A DNA stretch of 30,847 bases from JBDNFP01 sp041689775 (GTDB lineage: Bacteria; Bacteroidota; Bacteroidia; Cytophagales; Spirosomataceae). The position numbers and the translations under genes were made by a program. The notes under the pieces are model-generated. The model did not search any database. It saw nothing but the letters and a program-made list of their open reading frames with translations, and was not told the DNA's origin. This document shows, one piece after another, positions 8,111 through 16,051 of the stretch. Each line of letters opens with the position of its first letter. Within the stretch, counting starts at the first letter, position 1. The stretch covers positions 1-30,847 of the forward strand of contig JBDNFP010000265.1 of NCBI GenBank assembly GCA_041689775.1, given 5' to 3'.

Positions 8111-8878
8111 TTATTTCCCCTTCAAAACTAAAAATAAGGAACTACCAAATGGAGCTCGACCTAAGATAGCCTGCTCAGTTTTTGTGATGGCGCGAAGTAT
8201 AGTATTAATAAAATTACCTGGATAGCTCACGTCAGAATCTACACTCGCCGGATCAATGGCTTCTCGGTTGAGTTGAAATCTCTGCCATTGTCGCACCAGT
8301 AAAATAGGAAAAGAAAGAAAAAATGGCCAGTAAGTATGGTGTAGAATTGTAAATTCTGCGGCCTTGGTGTACCCCTCAAAATCAGCGAAGGTAAAGCGGC
8401 GGGTACTGCCCACGGCGAGATCATGGGTGCCCATGAATGCGTTGAATGCGTGAATATTTATCAGGAAAATACCTCGCTCCGTCAAACGGGATTTGAAATT
8501 CTTTAAGGCAATTTCAATTTCCTGATCGGATAAAAAGTATAGAGCGTCGTTGCAGATGATAATGTCATACTTTTCGCTTGGACGAAACTCATCAACCTTC
8601 CTAAGGTCGCCAAAACTAACATCAAGATTCCGTTCGAGAGAAAAATCAATGGCATGTTGAGAATAGTCAAAGCCGGTTAGCTGACTGTACCCATTGTCGC
8701 GGAGGATAGATAATAGCCCCCCGGTTCCGCAGGCAGCATCCAGAATTTTTAGGTCAGTAGCTTCCTTTTTAAAGTGTTTTCGGATCTGTTTTAAGATATT
8801 TCCGTGAAGAATCTGGTACCACCAAAGTGTTCTTTCTACCTCGAACATACGGGCGTACTCCTCGCGATTGTTAATCAT
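8111..8878 (-). CDS. Class I SAM-dependent methyltransferase of the sugar cassette
   Basis: This 255-residue protein has a short N-terminal helix with the ERTLWWYQILH motif seen in methyltransferases that accompany polyprenyl-phosphate glycosyltransferases. A Rossmann core follows, with motif I ILDAACGTGGLL (about residues 45-56), GFDYS as motif II and DIIICNDALYFL as motif IV. The C-terminal part contains two hydrophobic stretches (WPFFLSFPILLVRQW; APFGSSLFLVLKGK) that could let it sit at the membrane surface. Its start codon overlaps the stop codon of the glycosyltransferase gene (ATGA), so translation is probably coupled. Context suggests it methylates the amino sugar or the lipid-linked intermediate made by the three upstream genes. 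It is not an obvious match to the N,N-dimethyltransferases of macrolide sugar pathways, so the acceptor is open. Confidence 0.85.
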   Translation of the reverse strand: MINNREEYARMFEVERTLWWYQILHGNILKQIRKHFKKEATDLKILDAACGTGGLLSILRDNGYSQLTGFDYSQHAIDFSLERNLDVSFGDLRKVDEFRPSEKYDIIICNDALYFLSDQEIEIALKNFKSRLTERGIFLINIHAFNAFMGTHDLAVGSTRRFTFADFEGYTKAAEFTILHHTYWPFFLSFPILLVRQWQRFQLNREAIDPASVDSDVSYPGNFINTILRAITKTEQAILGRAPFGSSLFLVLKGK

Positions 8879-9789
8879 GAAACGATTTTTTTGATTACGT
8901 ATTGAGGTTGCCCGTTTTGCGCCATAAAGCTTTTACCAATGTATTCTCCCAAAACACTCAGTAGAGTGCATTGGATACCCCCAATAAAGAGTAAGGTTGC
9001 CGTCACTACCTGCCAGCCTTTTGGATCTTCCGGCCCGATGATCCATTGGCCAAACAATACTATCAGAAGAACACTTCCAAGGCCAACGAGCCCAAGTCCA
9101 ATCGGCATGAATAACCGGATCGGGAGGGCTGAGTAACAGAATAAAATATTAAGAAACAGGGATACCAGCTTTCGAAACGTGTAGTTGGACTGGCCCCCTT
9201 CCCGCCTTTGATGACTTACTTTTACGGTACCGATATTTTTAGTGACCCGAAAAATCAGTCCATCAATATAAGGGTACGGGCCTTTGTACAATATAATTTC
9301 CTGAACTACTTCCAGACTAATCAATTTAAAGCTGGACAGGTACAAGTCTTTAGGTTTATCGAGAAGGTAACTCGTGATCCAATTAACGAACTGACTACCA
9401 TAGTTGCGAAACCTGGAATGTTCCTTCTTTTCGTAGTAGGTATACACAACGGTAAAATGACCTTTTTGCGCAGTTTCTATGAGTTTTAGTATCTCTTCGG
9501 GAGGGTTTTGGAAATCATCATCGATCATTACGCAGTAGGCTCCCTGTGCGTAATTCAGGCCACACATCACCGCGTTGAACTCCCCGAAATTCCTGCGTAA
9601 TGAAATGAATTTTACCTCAGGATGTTGTTTTGCCAGGTAGGTACAAATTTCTTCTGATCGGTCGCGACTACCGTCATTTATCAATATTACTTCGTACACA
9701 ATACCTGCAAGGGCCGTATGAAGCCGGGCGAGGAGAGTTCCGATGGAACCATCACTATTATAGACCGGAATAATGACGGATAGGTCCAT
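8875..9789 (-). CDS. Family 2 glycosyltransferase, GtrB/DPM1-like, membrane-anchored
   Basis: This 304-residue enzyme has an N-terminal GT-A domain: LSVIIPVYNSDGSI at the start, INDGSRDRS for the nucleotide-sugar site, and the metal-binding acidic motif MIDDDFQNPPEE. Two C-terminal transmembrane helices follow (about 226-247 and 262-283), ending in LLSVLGEYIGKSF, a typical GtrB/DPM1-like ending. Such enzymes transfer a sugar from a nucleotide donor to undecaprenyl phosphate on the cytoplasmic face. It lies four bases after the aminotransferase gene and overlaps the methyltransferase gene, so it likely uses the sugar made by its neighbours. No flippase or GtrC-like transferase is encoded nearby. 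Confidence 0.93.
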   Translation of the reverse strand: MDLSVIIPVYNSDGSIGTLLARLHTALAGIVYEVILINDGSRDRSEEICTYLAKQHPEVKFISLRRNFGEFNAVMCGLNYAQGAYCVMIDDDFQNPPEEILKLIETAQKGHFTVVYTYYEKKEHSRFRNYGSQFVNWITSYLLDKPKDLYLSSFKLISLEVVQEIILYKGPYPYIDGLIFRVTKNIGTVKVSHQRREGGQSNYTFRKLVSLFLNILFCYSALPIRLFMPIGLGLVGLGSVLLIVLFGQWIIGPEDPKGWQVVTATLLFIGGIQCTLLSVLGEYIGKSFMAQNGQPQYVIKKIVS

Positions 9790-9793
9790 GCGC

Positions 9794-10882
9794 TTATTGA
9801 AATTGATTAATTGTATCGATAATATGAGCTATCTGTTCGTCAGTGATAGCCGTGTTGAGCGGCAAGCTAATGACTTCACGATGGATTTGTTCGGTAATTG
9901 GTAATGATACTTCGTGATAGGCCTGATAGGCTTTCTGCTTGTGGATGGGAATGGGGTAGTGAATATTTGTTTGAATTCCCTTAGAGTCAAGATAGTGAAT
10001 AAACTTCTCTCGCTCTGGATGCCTTACTACAAAAAGGTGCCACACATCGTCGGTTATCTGATCGTTGGGTGGTAGCGTTAATTGAGCGATCGTTATTTGG
10101 TTGAGGTATTGGGTGGCGATGACCTGCCTCCGGATGTTCTCGGCATCAAGATGCGGTAGCTTGGCATTCAGAACCGCCGCCTGAATTTCGTCAAGGCGAC
10201 TATTCATCCCTTGGTGTTCATTTATATACTTCTTAACCGATCCGTAGTTACGCAGGTACATGATTTTTTGAGCAAGCTCAGAATCGGCTGTTACTACTGC
10301 CCCGGCATCTCCCAAAGCGCCTAGGTTTTTTGTCGGGTAAAAGCTAAAAGCAGCGGCATCCCCAACGATTTGCTGACGGCTTCCGTTGTGCCGTGCACCG
10401 TGCGCCTGCGCGGCATCGGTGATTACTTTCAGATTGTATTCTTTGGCAATCGCATTGATGGCAGTCATATCACAACTCCTACCATACAAATGCACGGCCA
10501 TGATAGCTTTGGTTTTATTAGTAATCTTTTCCTCAATCAGTGCGGGATTGATCAGCATAGTACCGGGGTCGGGTTCCACCCAAACGGGCGTTAACCCCAA
10601 AAAACGAATGGAAAGTACGGAAGCTATGTAGGTATTTGCTGGGACGATGACCTCACTACCTGAGGGAAAATCATAGGCCTGTAAGATCAATTGTAAGGCA
10701 TCGAGGCCATTGGCCACCCCAACACAGTACTTTTCTTCGCAGTAGCTGGCAAATGCTGCCTCAAATTCCAGTAACTCTTTCCCTAATATATACCAACCCG
10801 ATTGTATTACTTTTTGAACTGCTTGCTCTATTGCGCTTTGGTGAGGAGCGTTGATCTGCTTTAAATCAAGAAAAGGAATCAT
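9794..10882 (-). CDS. DegT/DnrJ/EryC1/StrS sugar aminotransferase (FdtB-like)
   Basis: This 362-residue PLP-dependent aminotransferase acts on nucleotide-linked keto sugars. Evidence includes the start IPFLDLKQINAPH, the substrate loop SGWYILGKELLEFE, VGVANGLDALQLIL, PANTYIASVLSI, the cofactor-contacting DAAQAHGA with Asp156, and the Schiff-base lysine Lys185 in SFYPTKNLGALGDAG. Members with this layout that sit next to an FdtA-type isomerase make dTDP-3-amino-3,6-dideoxy sugars such as dTDP-Fuc3N or dTDP-Qui3N. The isomerase gene lies 27 bases upstream here, so 3-amination of a dTDP-3-keto sugar is the most likely reaction. The exact isomer cannot be decided from sequence. Confidence 0.92.
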   Translation of the reverse strand: MIPFLDLKQINAPHQSAIEQAVQKVIQSGWYILGKELLEFEAAFASYCEEKYCVGVANGLDALQLILQAYDFPSGSEVIVPANTYIASVLSIRFLGLTPVWVEPDPGTMLINPALIEEKITNKTKAIMAVHLYGRSCDMTAINAIAKEYNLKVITDAAQAHGARHNGSRQQIVGDAAAFSFYPTKNLGALGDAGAVVTADSELAQKIMYLRNYGSVKKYINEHQGMNSRLDEIQAAVLNAKLPHLDAENIRRQVIATQYLNQITIAQLTLPPNDQITDDVWHLFVVRHPEREKFIHYLDSKGIQTNIHYPIPIHKQKAYQAYHEVSLPITEQIHREVISLPLNTAITDEQIAHIIDTINQFQ

Positions 10883-10909
10883 ACCTAAAAAGGTGCTAGT
10901 GGAGAATGC

Positions 10910-11311
10910 TTACTTGGAAGCCTGAGATTTGATGGTATTTAAGACCTGAGAGTACGGCTCATCTATGTAATCAATATTGTTGTAGTACTCATTGGACAGT
11001 ACTAACAATATCGCATCTTCCGAGAAATCTTCCATCGTATGCCAATCCCTGGGTTCCAGAATGAGACAGGTGTTTGGTTTTTCAAGCCAAAAGTGACTTT
11101 CCTCTTCGCCATCGTGTACATATACCCGGCACTTCCCATGTATACAAATGAGCGCATTCCAAGTTTTATGATGACGATGACCACCACGGGGTATATCACC
11201 AGCACCGTAGATGTAGAATACTCTTTTGATGACACCGGGTATTAATTTCTCGAAAACCGTAAGGTTTCCTGACTCAGAGTGAAACGTATTAAGCTCAACT
11301 AAACTGGGCAT
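10910..11311 (-). CDS. FdtA/QdtA-type dTDP-4-keto-6-deoxyglucose 3,4-ketoisomerase
   Basis: This small cupin of about 133 residues belongs to the WxcM-like/FdtA family. It shows the start LVELNTFHSESGNLTVFEK, the strand RVFYIYG, the histidine-bearing active-site strand PRGGHRHHKTWNALIC, then HGKCRVYV, ILEPRDWHTM, and the C-terminal ILLVLSNEYYNNIDYI. Family members shift the keto group from C4 to C3 of dTDP-4-keto-6-deoxyglucose, giving either the galacto (FdtA) or gluco (QdtA) product. The frame is open to an ATG at 11347, but the family begins at the internal Met I used. The first sugar-pathway enzymes RmlA and RmlB are not in this window and must be supplied elsewhere. Confidence 0.9.
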   Translation of the reverse strand: MPSLVELNTFHSESGNLTVFEKLIPGVIKRVFYIYGAGDIPRGGHRHHKTWNALICIHGKCRVYVHDGEEESHFWLEKPNTCLILEPRDWHTMEDFSEDAILLVLSNEYYNNIDYIDEPYSQVLNTIKSQASK

Positions 11312-11357
11312 GGAAAATAGTAAATGGTAAGGGGAATTTACATACAATTAGGCACTC

Positions 11358-11394
11358 ATCTAATGGTAGTTAAGCTCCTAGATTACCATTAGAT
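11358..11394 (-). terminator. Hairpin between the suhB-like gene and the sugar cassette
   Basis: Arms 11358-11368 and 11384-11394 are an 11-bp perfect inverted repeat (ATCTAATGGTA and its complement) with a 15-base loop; the stem can be extended with G-U pairs. On the minus strand it lies 31 bases past the stop at 11425 and 47 bases before the FdtA start. No T run follows, so it may be a weak terminator, an attenuator or an operator. Confidence 0.5.
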
Positions 11395-11424
11395 CCATAA
11401 ATTAAATGATTTTCCAGTCAAGAA

Positions 11425-12216
11425 CTAAAATAAACCTTTGATAACGGACAATAATTCTGAGTGAACGGGACCACCGGCTACTATATCTCCACCAAACAGG
11501 TAGTTATCTCCTCCCGAAAAGTCACTAACCGTACCACCTGCTTCCTTAATTAGTAGAACACCAGCAGCCATATCCCAGGAGTTTAAATTATACTCGTAAA
11601 AGCCTTCAAAACGGCCGGCTGCTACGTACGCTAGGTCAACGGCAGCCGCTCCCATGCGCCTGAGACCGTGTGTTTTTTGCATGAGTACTTCCAAAATTTT
11701 CATGTACCGGTCGTGCTTGTCAAACTTGTAGTACGGAAAGCCGGTTGCGAGCAGACTTTCACCAAGGGTTTGGGCTTTTGTGACCTGCAATCGGTTGCCA
11801 TTGCACCAGGCTCCGCCATTTTGCCAACCATAAAAAAGCTCATCGCGGTTTGGTTCATGGATCACCCCTAGTAGTGGTTCTTTGCCCCGCACTAGACCGA
11901 CACTGACGCAGTATATCGGTAATCCGTGCACGAAATTGGCGGTACCATCTAATGGATCAATGATCCAATTGAGCGCATAGGGGTTGATTTCTTCGCCGGT
12001 TGTGCCTTCTTCGGTAATGAAGCTTGCCTCCGGCAGTATTTTCTTTAAGCCTTCAACGAGCAGTTTCTCGGTTTCTTTGTCGACGTACGAAACGAGATTA
12101 TTGACATCCTTGTACTCGACCTTTTCCTGTCGGAAGCCTTCTGCTTCTTGTTGAATGAAGGAAGATGCCTTTTTGACTATCTCAATGGTTTGTTGGGTGA
12201 GTTTTTCCAGATCCAT
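11425..12216 (-). CDS. Inositol monophosphatase family protein (SuhB-like)
   Basis: This 263-residue Mg2+-dependent phosphatase contains the first metal-site glutamate in FITEEGT, the diagnostic WIIDPLDGTANFVHGLP motif, and the C-terminal SWDMAAGVLLIKEAGG motif. Length and motifs match bacterial inositol-1-phosphatases of the SuhB group, which dephosphorylate inositol or related sugar phosphates and in some bacteria also act in ribosome maturation. It lies three bases downstream of the Lnb-type gene, which itself lies four bases from rsmI, so the three form one operon. The physiological substrate cannot be told from sequence. Confidence 0.92.
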   Translation of the reverse strand: MDLEKLTQQTIEIVKKASSFIQQEAEGFRQEKVEYKDVNNLVSYVDKETEKLLVEGLKKILPEASFITEEGTTGEEINPYALNWIIDPLDGTANFVHGLPIYCVSVGLVRGKEPLLGVIHEPNRDELFYGWQNGGAWCNGNRLQVTKAQTLGESLLATGFPYYKFDKHDRYMKILEVLMQKTHGLRRMGAAAVDLAYVAAGRFEGFYEYNLNSWDMAAGVLLIKEAGGTVSDFSGGDNYLFGGDIVAGGPVHSELLSVIKGLF

Positions 12217-12219
12217 ATC

Positions 12220-13422
12220 CTATTTCTTCTCGGTGGTAGGTAGTTGAGCCAATGAGTTGTTCATGTAATATACCCTCGTTATCAAGATAAGAATGATCGG
12301 TATAACCACATAATTATGCTTTAATAAATTTCCGGTAGCCGCCAGTAAAAATGCGCCGTAGAGAAGCAGTACCCACTGAAACCACTCCGGTTTTTTGGTT
12401 TTCGAAAATGAATAAATAAGAGGTACCCAAAGTGGAAAGGCCCACAGTATATCGTAGTTCCAACTCGTGACTCCGTGATTGGTGCCAAACCAAAGTAGTA
12501 CGATGAGCCACCCGGTCAAGCCCACAATTGTGAATAATACTTTGTCAAAGGTAAAGTTGAGTTTGTTGGTCTCAATCTGCCAGTAGGTAAATAGTAGGAC
12601 CAAGGCCGCTAGTCCCCAGAAGAAAATCATGGGAGTAATCAAGGTGCTTTCCTCGGTAGGAGTGGCGGTATAAAGCTCGTGGGTGGTCTGTACTAAGGGA
12701 ACATCGATGTCGCCCACTTTCATCTTAGCCTCCCCAAATGCCGCGCTGAGGTTATCAGGAAGAAAAGTAGCCTGCAAGGGCGTTGCTATATCGTCGGAGG
12801 GGGCACCGATGGCAAGATCCATCCCAAAATCAGCCCAGGGTTTTTGAGTGTAGGCGTAGCGATCTATCCATTGGCGGAAACTAAGGGTATCGCCCGTATA
12901 GCCTGTAAAGGTAAGGCTATCACCGCAAGCGGCTTTGATGGCATCACCCAGCCTAGTTGAGCAGTTGTCGTAAAAGAATTTATACTGATACTCCCGGTTT
13001 TGGGGCAGAAGATTTGTTTCGAGGTGGTTGTATAGTTTCTGCTTCTGATCAGCCGATAGGCTAAGTTCCTGTTCTTTTACTGATCGGTTTTCCTGTTGCC
13101 AATAGTAGTACTGCGGCATTAATGGGTTTACCGAAATGGTATATGGCAGGGTTCCCCGTAGGAATTTGACATAAAAATTGCCCGTTTCAAAACTGAACGT
13201 TCCGTAGCTATAAGCACGATCGAGGTGGTATGCCGGATCGTAAATCCAAAGAGCGCTGTGTCCAAAACTCGAATACAATTCATCTCCTGGACCAACGGTA
13301 ATGAGGCTGACTTTGGCTTGGGGACTCAACGTCACTTGGGCAGACGCACCCCAGGATAGAAAGAGAAATATAAATAGAAAAAGCCAGGATTTAGCTTTTG
13401 GTTGAGCGAAGGTAGGAGTCAT
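12220..13422 (-). CDS. lnb: Lnb-type lipoprotein N-acyltransferase candidate (former DUF4105)
   Basis: This 400-residue membrane protein starts at MTPTFAQPK, four bases after the rsmI stop. The frame is open upstream to 13527, but that would overlap rsmI heavily and put 35 residues before the signal. A signal peptide (cleavage near ASAQ, about residue 29) is followed by a periplasmic domain with the conserved GPGDELYSSFGHSALWI (His55) and FFYDNCSTRLGD (Cys154). Those are the likely catalytic His and Cys of a papain-like fold. Five transmembrane helices fill about residues 280-390. This matches the family once called DUF4105, which I recall being linked to Lnb, the N-acyltransferase that completes triacylated lipoproteins in Bacteroides. 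The fold and family call are strong; the activity is by homology only. Confidence 0.82.
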   Translation of the reverse strand: MTPTFAQPKAKSWLFLFIFLFLSWGASAQVTLSPQAKVSLITVGPGDELYSSFGHSALWIYDPAYHLDRAYSYGTFSFETGNFYVKFLRGTLPYTISVNPLMPQYYYWQQENRSVKEQELSLSADQKQKLYNHLETNLLPQNREYQYKFFYDNCSTRLGDAIKAACGDSLTFTGYTGDTLSFRQWIDRYAYTQKPWADFGMDLAIGAPSDDIATPLQATFLPDNLSAAFGEAKMKVGDIDVPLVQTTHELYTATPTEESTLITPMIFFWGLAALVLLFTYWQIETNKLNFTFDKVLFTIVGLTGWLIVLLWFGTNHGVTSWNYDILWAFPLWVPLIYSFSKTKKPEWFQWVLLLYGAFLLAATGNLLKHNYVVIPIILILITRVYYMNNSLAQLPTTEKK

Positions 13423-13426
13423 TTGG

Positions 13427-14095
13427 TTATGATTTTCCGGCAACAATAATAACGATTTCACCCTTAATACTTTTTTCGGTAAAGTAAGTAATAATTTCTT
13501 GCAAGGTACCACGGACGTTCTCTTCAAAGAGTTTGGTTAATTCCCTGGAAACCGAGGCTTGTCGTTCGGGACCAAAGTATTCAGAGAACTGCTGTAAAGA
13601 TTTGAGAAGACGGTGGGGTGATTCATAAAAAATCATGGTTCGTTCTTCGTTGGTAAGTTCTTTCAGGCGGGTTTGTCGCCCTTTCTTATGCGGCAAGAAA
13701 CCTTCAAAAGTAAATCGGTCGGAGGGTAGGCCGGAGTTGACCAGTGCTGGTACAAAAGCCGTTGGGCCGGGGAGACATTCTATCGGAATATTCCGTCGGA
13801 TACACTCACGTACCAATAAAAAACCGGAGTCCGAGATGGCGGGTGTGCCAGCGTCCGAAATGAGTGCCATCGTTTCGCCTTTGATCATTCGGTCGGTCAG
13901 GCGGGAGATTGTCTGATGCTCATTATGGATATGATAGCTTTGCATCGGTTTACTGATTTCCAGATGCTTCAGTAGGTGTCCCGAGGTGCGGGTATCCTCC
14001 GCCAAAATTAAGTCCACACTTTTAAGAACATTGATTGCTCTTAGGGTAATATCTTCCAGATTTCCGATTGGGGTCGGTACCAGGTATAATTTCAT
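13427..14095 (-). CDS. rsmI: 16S rRNA (cytidine(1402)-2'-O)-methyltransferase RsmI
   Basis: RsmI 2'-O-methylates C1402 of 16S rRNA in the decoding centre, using SAM. At 222 residues this is at the short end of the family (220-290), lacking the C-terminal extension of the E. coli enzyme. It has all the N-terminal tetrapyrrole-methylase-fold motifs: LVPTPIGNLEDITLRA, DLILAEDTRTSGHLLKH, ALISDAGTPAISDSG, IECLPGPTAFVPALVNSGLP and FTFEGFLPHKKGRQ. It is the first gene of an apparent rsmI-lnb-suhB-like operon. About 154 bases separate it from the pterin dehydratase gene, so a promoter probably lies there. Confidence 0.96.
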   Translation of the reverse strand: MKLYLVPTPIGNLEDITLRAINVLKSVDLILAEDTRTSGHLLKHLEISKPMQSYHIHNEHQTISRLTDRMIKGETMALISDAGTPAISDSGFLLVRECIRRNIPIECLPGPTAFVPALVNSGLPSDRFTFEGFLPHKKGRQTRLKELTNEERTMIFYESPHRLLKSLQQFSEYFGPERQASVSRELTKLFEENVRGTLQEIITYFTEKSIKGEIVIIVAGKS

Positions 14096-14229
14096 TCCAG
14101 AAAAAACTTACTTGTGAATGGCAAAACGTCGAAGGTAGCGGAAAACGCGCAGATCACCAACGGATGTAGGGCAGGGGATAACCTAATCCGAACCTGAATA
14201 AGGTGGAATAGCTGATTAGAAAGTGCTAA

Positions 14230-14249
14230 GGTACATTTTAAAATGTACC
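14230..14249 (-). terminator. Perfect 20-base palindrome after the pterin dehydratase gene
   Basis: GGTACATTTTAAAATGTACC is a perfect palindrome that begins immediately after the stop codon of the gene at 14250-14498. As RNA it would form a short hairpin with an AU-rich apex; only weak T-rich sequence follows. It could end transcription or be a protein-binding site. Confidence 0.45.
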
Positions 14250-14498
14250 CTATTTTAAGTCAAAGTCTTTCAGGATGGTATCAATGGTATCACCCAGCTT
14301 GCGATCTTTTTCGGTGATGGTATTTCCGGAATCGTGGGTAGTTAACTCAATTGTTACCTGATTGTATACATTCGACCACCAAGGGTGATGGCCCTGTGCC
14401 TCGGCGGCATCTGCTACCTGATTCATGAAGCGGAATGCCTCTTTGAAATCAGAAAATTTAAGATCACGTTGTAGTTTATTATCTTTTTCAGTCCACAT
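14250..14498 (-). CDS. 4a-hydroxytetrahydrobiopterin dehydratase (PCD/DCoH family)
   Basis: This 82-residue protein carries the pterin carbinolamine dehydratase signature: FKEAFRFMNQVADAAEAQGH, the catalytic HHP in QGHHPWWSNVYNQVTIEL, and TTHDSGNTITEKD. The family dehydrates 4a-hydroxy-tetrahydropterin in the recycling of pterin cofactors for aromatic amino acid hydroxylases, and some bacterial members have other pterin-related roles. No phenylalanine hydroxylase is in the window, so the partner is unknown. The start is only 12 bases downstream of the broken lipoprotein gene, and the two were probably co-transcribed originally. It is slightly shorter than the usual 90-110 residues because the N-terminal extension is missing. 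Confidence 0.88.
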   Translation of the reverse strand: MWTEKDNKLQRDLKFSDFKEAFRFMNQVADAAEAQGHHPWWSNVYNQVTIELTTHDSGNTITEKDRKLGDTIDTILKDFDLK

Positions 14499-14509
14499 AT
14501 TATTTGAGA

Positions 14510-14941
14510 TTATTTTTTAGCCCGTAGCTTGATGTAGCTAGGAGGATTAGTCGATGTATTCTTGTTCACGCATTCTTCGGTTTCAAGTAAGTATAGTGCA
14601 TTACTTTGGAAATACCCTTTGCTCGTAATTTCCACCACCCCGCATGTCGATTCCCCTAATCCTGTACTATAAGTAAAATGATTGTCCTTCATGGCGACTA
14701 GATATTGAAATTCATTTGGGGAGATCTGCTGGATTCGGATTTCGTTTGTCCCCATTCTTATTACTTCCAGCACGATTTTAGTTGAATCCGTTGCCTTGAT
14801 TTACCCAACCATTCTGGTGCGGTACCCGAGATATTTTCCTTCTATGGAGGTGTTTTTTGCCGAGAAAAGTTTCTCGTCTGCGTTGTTTTGGCAGGCAGCT
14901 AGAGTAACTATAACACAGAAGATTAATACAAAATACTTCAT
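14510..14941 (-). pseudogene. Small lipoprotein interrupted by an in-frame TAA
   Basis: Starting at ATG 14941 the frame encodes a lipoprotein signal peptide (MKYFVLIFCVIVTLAACQNN, lipobox LAAC) and about 25 further residues ending YLGYRTRMVG, then TAA at 14801-14803. The same frame continues for about 97 more codons (IKATDSTKIVLEVIRMG to YIKLRAKK) and ends normally at 14510. A single substitution from AAA, CAA or GAA would produce the stop. The downstream part can open at a GTG at 14773, but that product would lack the export signal. I do not recognise the family; the mature domain has two or three cysteines and beta-rich character. The next gene starts 12 bases past the end. Either a recent pseudogene or a base-calling error. 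Confidence 0.75.
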
Positions 14942-15010
14942 AAAAGCAGAAGCTATTCTCCTATAAAACAACCTCCACTTCGGAATAGTTTAATATCTTC
15001 TGATAATTAT

Positions 15011-16051
15011 TTAATTGAGAGCCAGTGCTACGTGTTGTATTTTTTTTCTATTCCACGTGTAGGTGATGTGTACGGTACCGTCGGTGGCTTCAACCACCGC
15101 AGGGTAGCTAAACTCGCCCCGCTCTTCGTTTTCTAATACATGTACGTCCGTCCATGTATTTCCGTCTTTGGACACCGCAACGTATAATTTTTGACGACCA
15201 TTGTCCCAGTCTTTCCCCCGGATGGTTGGATTGTAAATTAGTACCTGCCAGCCATTCCTTAGGGTTACGGCGTCGGTGCCTGAGTTAGGATTTAGTAGTT
15301 CAGTTTTACTGAATTTACCCCAGGTTTTACCTCCATCTTCCGACCATACCTCGGCGATCCGGTTCTGGCGACTACGACATAGCATTTGTAACTTATTGTC
15401 AGGGTAGCTCAGGATGCTTCCCTGAATCACGTCGAGGTCAGTGGTTGGATTTACGGGTATAAGTTCCCAGGTTTTTCCTTGGTCGGCGGAGCGCTCTACG
15501 TGTGCCTTCCAGCTTTGCCGGGTCTCGGTACTGGATGAACTAAGGATAGTACCGTCAAGCAATTGAACCGGTTTGTTCTTGATCGGGCCTAGGATACCGT
15601 CTGGCAAGCGAGTGGGCTCAGTCCATGATTGGCCGTCATTCTCAGAAGTCATCACCATTCCCCACCATTCGCGAGGCGAAGGACCTACCTTATAAAACAA
15701 ATGGAGTGTTCCTTGATTAGTCTTAAACAACACAGGATTCCAGCAGGGGTACCTTAAGTCGCTGGTAATGATACCTTCGGCCATAAGTATTGGCTTACTC
15801 CACTTTCCGTTTTCGGTGGTCGATAGCCAAATACCGACGTCTTTATTTCCTTCATCGGTACCCCCAAACCACGCAGCCATCCACTTACCATTGGTTAATT
15901 CTACCAGCGTAGAAGCGTGGCAGGAAGGAAAGGGCGCACTTTCGTATATAAACTCTTTTTGTATTACCCTTGCTTTGGGTTGGGAAGCGAGGGGAGAAGC
16001 CAAGCCAAGCAAGAAAACCAGACTGATAGCCAATGCAGAACGTAGAACCAT
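15011..16051 (-). CDS. Secreted BNR-repeat (sialidase-fold) glycoside hydrolase candidate
   Basis: This 346-residue protein has a signal peptide (residues 1-23, cleavage near LASQ) and a six-bladed propeller of the BNR_2 type. Asp-box-like repeats are visible as SENDGQSW, SADQGKTW, SEDGGKTW and SKDGNTW. Other features typical of this group are FPSCHASTLVEL near the N-terminus, AWFGGTDEGNKDVGIW, RYPCWNPVLF, FYKVGPSPREWWG, and a late GEFSYPAVVEATDGTVHITYTW. Such proteins are often named exo-alpha-sialidase, but relatives with this pattern act on other glycans as well, so sialic acid is not assured. It is probably periplasmic or secreted. There are no SusC/D or sialic acid catabolic genes nearby to define the substrate. 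Confidence 0.85.
   Translation of the reverse strand: MVLRSALAISLVFLLGLASPLASQPKARVIQKEFIYESAPFPSCHASTLVELTNGKWMAAWFGGTDEGNKDVGIWLSTTENGKWSKPILMAEGIITSDLRYPCWNPVLFKTNQGTLHLFYKVGPSPREWWGMVMTSENDGQSWTEPTRLPDGILGPIKNKPVQLLDGTILSSSSTETRQSWKAHVERSADQGKTWELIPVNPTTDLDVIQGSILSYPDNKLQMLCRSRQNRIAEVWSEDGGKTWGKFSKTELLNPNSGTDAVTLRNGWQVLIYNPTIRGKDWDNGRQKLYVAVSKDGNTWTDVHVLENEERGEFSYPAVVEATDGTVHITYTWNRKKIQHVALALN

Noticed and set aside
8239..9489. Several plus-strand and alternative-frame open frames inside the methyltransferase and glycosyltransferase genes
   Set aside because: They are shadows: the minus-strand genes have clear motifs throughout, and the opposite-strand translations show no family character.
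13423..13527. N-terminal extension of the Lnb-type gene into rsmI
   Set aside because: It would place 35 basic and hydrophobic residues before a good signal peptide and overlap rsmI by about 100 bases; an ATG four bases after the rsmI stop fits better.
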